Shown here piece after piece: positions 5,216-8,313 of a stretch of DNA of 8,313 nucleotides. The notes under the pieces are model-generated. The model worked only from the letters and a program-made list of their open reading frames with translations, was not told the origin of the DNA and made no database searches. The DNA lies in contig JARFPR010000274.1 of assembly GCA_029288195.1 (NCBI GenBank), forward strand, positions 1 to 8,313, read 5' to 3'. Every line of letters starts with the position of its first letter. Position 1 is the first letter of the stretch. A program made the translations under genes and the position numbers. The stretch is from Gammaproteobacteria bacterium. Its GTDB lineage: Bacteria > Pseudomonadota > Gammaproteobacteria > GCA-001735895.

Positions 5216-6034
5216 ATGAAGCCGGAACGCTGGAAAACTCTGAAAAACAAGCTTTTCACCTACCAGGTGGGCTTCACCTCGCCGCCGCATGACTTCGATG
5301 CAGCACCGAGCGATTTTCTGCGCATCAGTGCCGACGATGTCGGCGCCCATGGACGCATGCTGCACGTTCCTGAATACGAACATCAACTCAAGCAACGCGT
5401 CGATAACTTTCACCTGCTGGAAGAATTTGTACACTGCATGTCGAACAATGGGGCCGATGTCTGCGGCCAGGTCGGAACCAACTGGGTGCATTGCCAGGGA
5501 ACAACTCCGGACGAAATCGACGATATCTGCAAACGTATTGGTGACAGCTACGAAACTCCGTTCCACATGGCGGGCTATTGCGTGGTCGAGGCATTGCGCG
5601 ACATGGGGGCTGAAAGAATTGCCCTGAACTCGGTCTATTACTGGCCCGACTGGCGCGACGGTTACGCCCGCTTTTTACAGGAAGCCGGGTTCGACCTGGT
5701 TTACTACGCCAACTTTACCGACATGGGATTCTTCAAAACTCAGCAGGAATGCAACGACTGCATCTGGATCTTCGACGGTGACCTGGCGCAAAAGTCGATG
5801 GAGTATGTTGTCGAACAGGCACCCGATGTTGATGCAATCGTGGTTAACGGTATGCCCAACTTTCGCCGCGCCGACGGCTTGCCACAGCGCATCGTCTCGC
5901 TGGATCGTGATCTCGAAGCCGCAGTCGGCAAACCGATCGTGTCGTCCGATACCGCGCTTTACTGGCGCATTTACAAATCGCTCGGTACGGCTCCAATAGC
6001 TAGTCACGGGCAATTGCTCTCCTCTTTGCAATAG
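5216..6034 (+). CDS. Asp/Glu racemase / arylmalonate decarboxylase-fold protein lacking the family cysteines
   Basis: A 272-residue cytosolic protein of the Asp/Glu racemase superfamily, nearest to the maleate isomerase/arylmalonate decarboxylase branch. Matching blocks are VGFTSPPHDFD (18-28), the GADVCGQVGTNW region (79-90), ETPFHMAGYCVVEALRDMGA (113-132) and GKPIVSSDTALYW (238-250). Members of this branch use one or two catalytic cysteines, in a C/G-T-S motif and an SCxx motif. Here the first site reads GTN (87-89), as in decarboxylases that have glycine there, and the second reads NGMPN (211-215) with no cysteine. C93 is the only nearby thiol. The chemistry is therefore not predictable from the family. 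The ATG at 5216 has AGGTG (5203-5207) eight bases upstream and matches the usual N-terminus. The TTG at 5138 is rejected because it precedes the predicted promoter. A sulfotransferase-fold gene follows after 11 bases. Confidence 0.85.
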   Translation: MKPERWKTLKNKLFTYQVGFTSPPHDFDAAPSDFLRISADDVGAHGRMLHVPEYEHQLKQRVDNFHLLEEFVHCMSNNGADVCGQVGTNWVHCQGTTPDEIDDICKRIGDSYETPFHMAGYCVVEALRDMGAERIALNSVYYWPDWRDGYARFLQEAGFDLVYYANFTDMGFFKTQQECNDCIWIFDGDLAQKSMEYVVEQAPDVDAIVVNGMPNFRRADGLPQRIVSLDRDLEAAVGKPIVSSDTALYWRIYKSLGTAPIASHGQLLSSLQ

Positions 6035-6045
6035 GTAAACCGCCC

Positions 6046-6783
6046 ATGCATAAGATACTGGCACTCTGGGCCACGCCGCGTTCCACCTCGACCGCGTTCG
6101 AATGGATGATGCGTATGCGCGGCGATATGACCTGTTTCCACGAACCCTTCGGCGAAGCCTGGTACCAGGGCGAAGATGCGCGCTGGCCCCGCATCAAGCC
6201 GGATACACCACGCACGCAAGGCCTCACCTTCGATAGCGTGTGGCAGGAATTGAAATCGGCCGCCGAAAAAGGCCCGGTTTTCTCGAAAGACTTCCCGCAC
6301 TACATCGAACACCTGTGGAGCGATGAGTTTCTCGGACACTTCAATCACAGCTTTCTGATCCGGGACCCGGCCAAGGTCGCCACCTCGATGTACAAGCACT
6401 GGCCCGACTTCGTGCTCAAGGAAATTGCTATTGTCGAGCAACGCGCACTATTCGATCGGCTAAGCGACATGCTTGGCCATACCCCACCGGTTATCGACAG
6501 CGATGATCTGCTCGAAAACCCGCATGGAATCGTCGAGGCCTACTGCAATGCAGTCGGCATCCCTTACCTCGAATCCGCGCTCAGCTGGGACCCCGGCGCA
6601 CGCGACGAGGTAAGCTGGTATGACGGTGGCTCGTGGCATGCCAACCTGCGTGACTCCGATGGGCTGAAAGCGCAGCCCAGGCGATACATCGACATCTCCG
6701 AGGCTCCGGATCGGGTCAGGGAAATTTACGATACCGTGCTGCCACACTACCAGCATCTTCACCAGCATCGATTATCCGCCTGA
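6046..6783 (+). CDS. Sulfotransferase-family (P-loop) protein
   Basis: A 245-residue protein with a sulfotransferase-like P-loop fold. The N-terminal ATPRSTSTAF (9-18) is the 5'-phosphosulfate-binding loop, and FLIRDPAKVATSMY (103-116) with R106 and S114 is the 3'-phosphate-binding motif. HEPFGEAWY (32-40) and FSKDFPHY (79-86) are further family-type blocks. Members closest in form are cytosolic proteins of this length, often annotated only as sulfotransferase family. A PAPS-dependent sulfate transfer is the natural inference, but the acceptor is unknown and a nucleotide-binding non-sulfotransferase role cannot be excluded. The start ATG 6046 has only a weak AGGT (6033-6036) upstream, overlapping the stop of the racemase-like gene, so translation is probably coupled to it. 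No convincing terminator follows; a short ATCAG/CTGAT foldback (6783-6801) lacks a T tract. Confidence 0.85.
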   Translation: MHKILALWATPRSTSTAFEWMMRMRGDMTCFHEPFGEAWYQGEDARWPRIKPDTPRTQGLTFDSVWQELKSAAEKGPVFSKDFPHYIEHLWSDEFLGHFNHSFLIRDPAKVATSMYKHWPDFVLKEIAIVEQRALFDRLSDMLGHTPPVIDSDDLLENPHGIVEAYCNAVGIPYLESALSWDPGARDEVSWYDGGSWHANLRDSDGLKAQPRRYIDISEAPDRVREIYDTVLPHYQHLHQHRLSA

Positions 6784-6872
6784 TCAGGCCCCGGAGCTGA
6801 TAGTTATCACGCGTCGAATCGCTCGAGTTGATAATACTCCCCATTAATTTTGCTCTATCAATAAAAAGCATT

Positions 6873-6916
6873 ACTCGATTTGTTAAACTATAATTCGAAT
6901 TAGTTGTTAATCGAGT
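6873..6916 (+). promoter_or_regulatory. Promoter and possible operator of the outer-membrane protein gene
   Basis: A perfect -10 hexamer TATAAT lies at 6889-6894, with no good -35 box. It is enclosed by an eight-base inverted repeat, ACTCGATT (6873-6880) and AATCGAGT (6909-6916). A perfect 12-base palindrome, TAATTCGAATTA (6891-6902), overlaps the -10 box. Poor -35 plus dyads around the -10 suggests control by a DNA-binding regulator. The region is A/T-rich, so some symmetry could be chance. Confidence 0.45.
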
Positions 6917-6923
6917 TAATCAT

Positions 6924-7697
6924 ATGGCGCTTACTCAAATGAAATCATCCCTCAACATCCTGGCTATCGCAGCTTTGGCACTGCAATTTTCAACCCCGAT
7001 CCACGCGGATTTTGTCGGGCTCAATATTGGAGTGTCTTACTGGTCGCCAAGCCTGTCCGGCGACTTTAGCAGTGCTGGCGAATCTGATATTGATCTGTCT
7101 GACGACCTCGACATCGATGATCCTTCCCAGTCATCACTGGTTCTAAGCCTCGAGCATCCGATACCGATATTACCGAATATCAGGTATCAGAGCATCGAAC
7201 TTGATAGTGATGGCAGTAGCGCACTGAGTGGGAATATTACCTTCGAAGGAGAAACCTATACTGCAGGCGAAACGGTTCGCTCGACCTTCGATTTGTCGCA
7301 TGACGACATCGTTTTGTATTACGAAGTACTGGATAACTGGGTAAACCTCGATATTGGTGTCGACCTGAAAAAATTTGACGGAGAAGTGTCGATGGTCGGT
7401 AGCACCAATACCAACAAAGGCAGTATTGATGTAGACGAAACCCTGCCACTGCTTTACCTTTCTGCCAGATTTGATTTACCGTTTAGCGGATTCTATGTCG
7501 GTGCTGATATCAGCAGTTTTAGTATTGACGATAGTAGCGCCGATGAATTAACCGTTAGATTGGGTTATGAATCAGGTAGCGGATTAGGTATCGAAGGTGG
7601 CGTGAAGACTTTTTCGCTTGAGTTGGACGACGCTGATGACCTCGACACTAATATCGAGTATGACGGCGCCTACATTAACGGATACTTCCATTTTTAG
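6924..7697 (+). CDS. Outer-membrane beta-barrel protein, TIGR04219-like
   Basis: A 257-residue exported protein. Residues 1-28 are a signal peptide: K7, hydrophobic core NILAIAALALQF (11-22), and a probable cleavage after IHA (26-28) before DFVGLNIGVSYWSP. The mature chain alternates short amphipathic strands, is strongly acidic (many D and S), and ends in GYFHF, an aromatic C-terminus as expected for insertion by the BAM complex. The DFVGLNIGVSYW start, the acidic DLSDDLDIDDPSQ stretch and the LEHPIPILPNIRYQ segment (76-89) match the TIGR04219 outer-membrane protein family, whose function is unknown. The start is ATG 6924, with GAG (6913-6915) as a weak ribosome-binding site; ATG 6939 would still give a complete signal peptide. 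It appears monocistronic. No clear terminator is seen between 7698 and 7742. Confidence 0.85.
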   Translation: MALTQMKSSLNILAIAALALQFSTPIHADFVGLNIGVSYWSPSLSGDFSSAGESDIDLSDDLDIDDPSQSSLVLSLEHPIPILPNIRYQSIELDSDGSSALSGNITFEGETYTAGETVRSTFDLSHDDIVLYYEVLDNWVNLDIGVDLKKFDGEVSMVGSTNTNKGSIDVDETLPLLYLSARFDLPFSGFYVGADISSFSIDDSSADELTVRLGYESGSGLGIEGGVKTFSLELDDADDLDTNIEYDGAYINGYFHF

Positions 7698-7742
7698 GCA
7701 TAAATTAAACGTCAGGCCACATCCGCCAGTGTGACATTTGCG

Positions 7743-7961
7743 CTATCGCAAACCGGGTAGCAGGCCGCTAACGCCGGTGCCAACGGCAATCAACACCAGA
7801 GAGGCGACGTCAAGCCTGGGGAATGGTCCCCCGCCAAAGCCAAACAATGCCAACAACGCGATACCCAGGCAGATCATTGTGGCACCGACTACCTGGCGAA
7901 ACGGCGATGTTTTGGATAAAGTCGTTACACCCGGTGAAATAAATTTTGATATGGCCAGCAT
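7743..7961 (-). CDS. Small two-helix membrane protein, start uncertain
   Basis: This - strand frame encodes up to 72 residues with two hydrophobic segments, VVGATMICLGIALLALFGF (24-42) and VASLVLIAVGTGVSGLLPGL (52-71), joined by GGGPFPRLD (43-51). That helix-loop-helix pattern looks like a genuine small inner-membrane protein, and the opposite strand over 7743-7950 gives a proline- and asparagine-rich chain without family character. The ATG at 7961 has no clear ribosome-binding site and overlaps the hydrolase start by 11 bases. The internal ATG at residue 29 has a GGTG upstream but would remove part of helix 1. No function can be assigned. It is convergent with the outer-membrane protein gene and divergent from the hydrolase. 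Confidence 0.5.
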   Translation of the reverse strand: MLAISKFISPGVTTLSKTSPFRQVVGATMICLGIALLALFGFGGGPFPRLDVASLVLIAVGTGVSGLLPGLR

Positions 7962-8313
7962 CTGGAAACTGTTACTTATCGGCGTCTGTATTTATGTCGT
8001 ACTGACAGCGTTTATTTATTTCAGGCAGTCGAGCCTGATTTATTTCCCGAACATGCCGGGAAGGACACTAGAGGTTACGCCCGGGGCAATCGGTCTCGCC
8101 TACCAGGATGTAGAATTCTCGACCGGGGATAATATTAATTTGCACGGCTGGTTCATTCCACACGACTACGCAAAAGGCACCCTGCTTTTTTTTCTTGGCG
8201 ATGCCGGCCATATCTCCCACCGAGTAGAGTAGATAAAACTATTTGATAAGAGGGGGCTCCTAGAGGTGTAGTTTTATTATCGGGGCTACCGGCAAATCGA
8301 AGGGAAGGTTTGG
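7951..8313 (+). pseudogene. Alpha/beta hydrolase (membrane-anchored, BEM46/ABHD13-like), broken by two TAG codons
   Basis: From ATG 7951 the protein starts with an N-terminal membrane anchor (LLLIGVCIYVVLTAFIYF, 7-24), then QSSLIYFPNMPG, a GLAYQDVEFSTGDNINLHGWF block (48-68) and TLLFFLGDAGHISHRVE (77-93), typical of the opening third of BEM46/ABHD13-type hydrolases. A TAG follows at 8230-8232, yet the same frame continues with the expected family text: IKLFDKRGLLEV, a second TAG at 8269-8271, then FYYRGYRQIEGK. The usual HGNAGN oxyanion block is altered to LGDAGH and DYRGYG to YYRGYR. No catalytic Ser or His region is reached before the window ends. This fits a decaying gene, or a low-quality sequence end. 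The product would be an inactive 93-residue fragment. The start has only a weak, distant GGTGA (7932-7936). Confidence 0.7.

Noticed and set aside
6004..6441. 145-residue open frame on the - strand over the sulfotransferase-like gene
   Set aside because: It is antisense to a gene with two clear PAPS-type motifs and has no recognisable domain or ribosome-binding site.
7738..7950. N-terminal extension of the hydrolase upstream of ATG 7951
   Set aside because: The extension is a proline/asparagine-rich chain without homology-like features and lies antisense to the small membrane ORF. The membrane anchor starts directly after ATG 7951.
1..8313. Mobile element, CRISPR array, tRNA/rRNA or toxin-antitoxin module
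   Set aside because: No transposase, integrase, direct-repeat array, RNA gene sequence or small paired toxin-antitoxin ORFs were found on either strand by reading.

Overview
The window looks like ordinary chromosome from a Gram-negative, probably marine, gammaproteobacterium. The reasons are an outer-membrane beta-barrel protein with a signal peptide, a CspA-type cold-shock gene with a long leader, a YaiI homologue, a LysE/RhtB exporter, and a cupin of the dimethylsulfoniopropionate (DMSP) lyase family. The taxon is inferred from gene content only. Every clearly recognised gene is on the + strand. One short membrane ORF near the right end is on the - strand. There is no rRNA, tRNA, CRISPR array, transposase or integrase.

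Layout. Positions 1-1614 hold a 5'-truncated SAM methyltransferase, a GFA-type zinc protein and a YaiI-family protein, with 10-11 bp gaps and likely co-transcribed. A small cysteine-rich zinc-ribbon protein follows (1720-1914). Positions 1967-4644 form a tightly packed cluster: LysE/RhtB exporter (probable CTG start), DMSP-lyase-like cupin, FKBP-type protein, type II HAD hydrolase and an ABM-domain protein. Two of its junctions are 4-base ATGA overlaps. Positions 4675-5135 are a self-contained cold-shock unit: consensus-like promoter, leader of about 150 nt, CspA-family gene, a hairpin and a strong intrinsic terminator. A second small unit follows (5154-6783), with a predicted promoter, an Asp/Glu-racemase/arylmalonate-decarboxylase-like protein lacking both family cysteines, and a sulfotransferase-fold protein. 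Next is an acidic outer-membrane protein of TIGR04219 type (6924-7697) behind a promoter region rich in inverted repeats. The right end holds a small - strand membrane ORF and an alpha/beta hydrolase whose frame is broken by two TAG codons while the homology continues across them.

The most notable points are the translationally coupled exporter/DMSP-lyase-like pair, the cysteine-less racemase-fold enzyme paired with a sulfotransferase-like gene, the probable CTG start of the exporter, the structured leader of the cold-shock gene, and the broken hydrolase at the edge. I see no clearly novel multi-gene defence or mobile system. The cupin cluster and the racemase/sulfotransferase pair are the best candidates for undescribed biochemistry.
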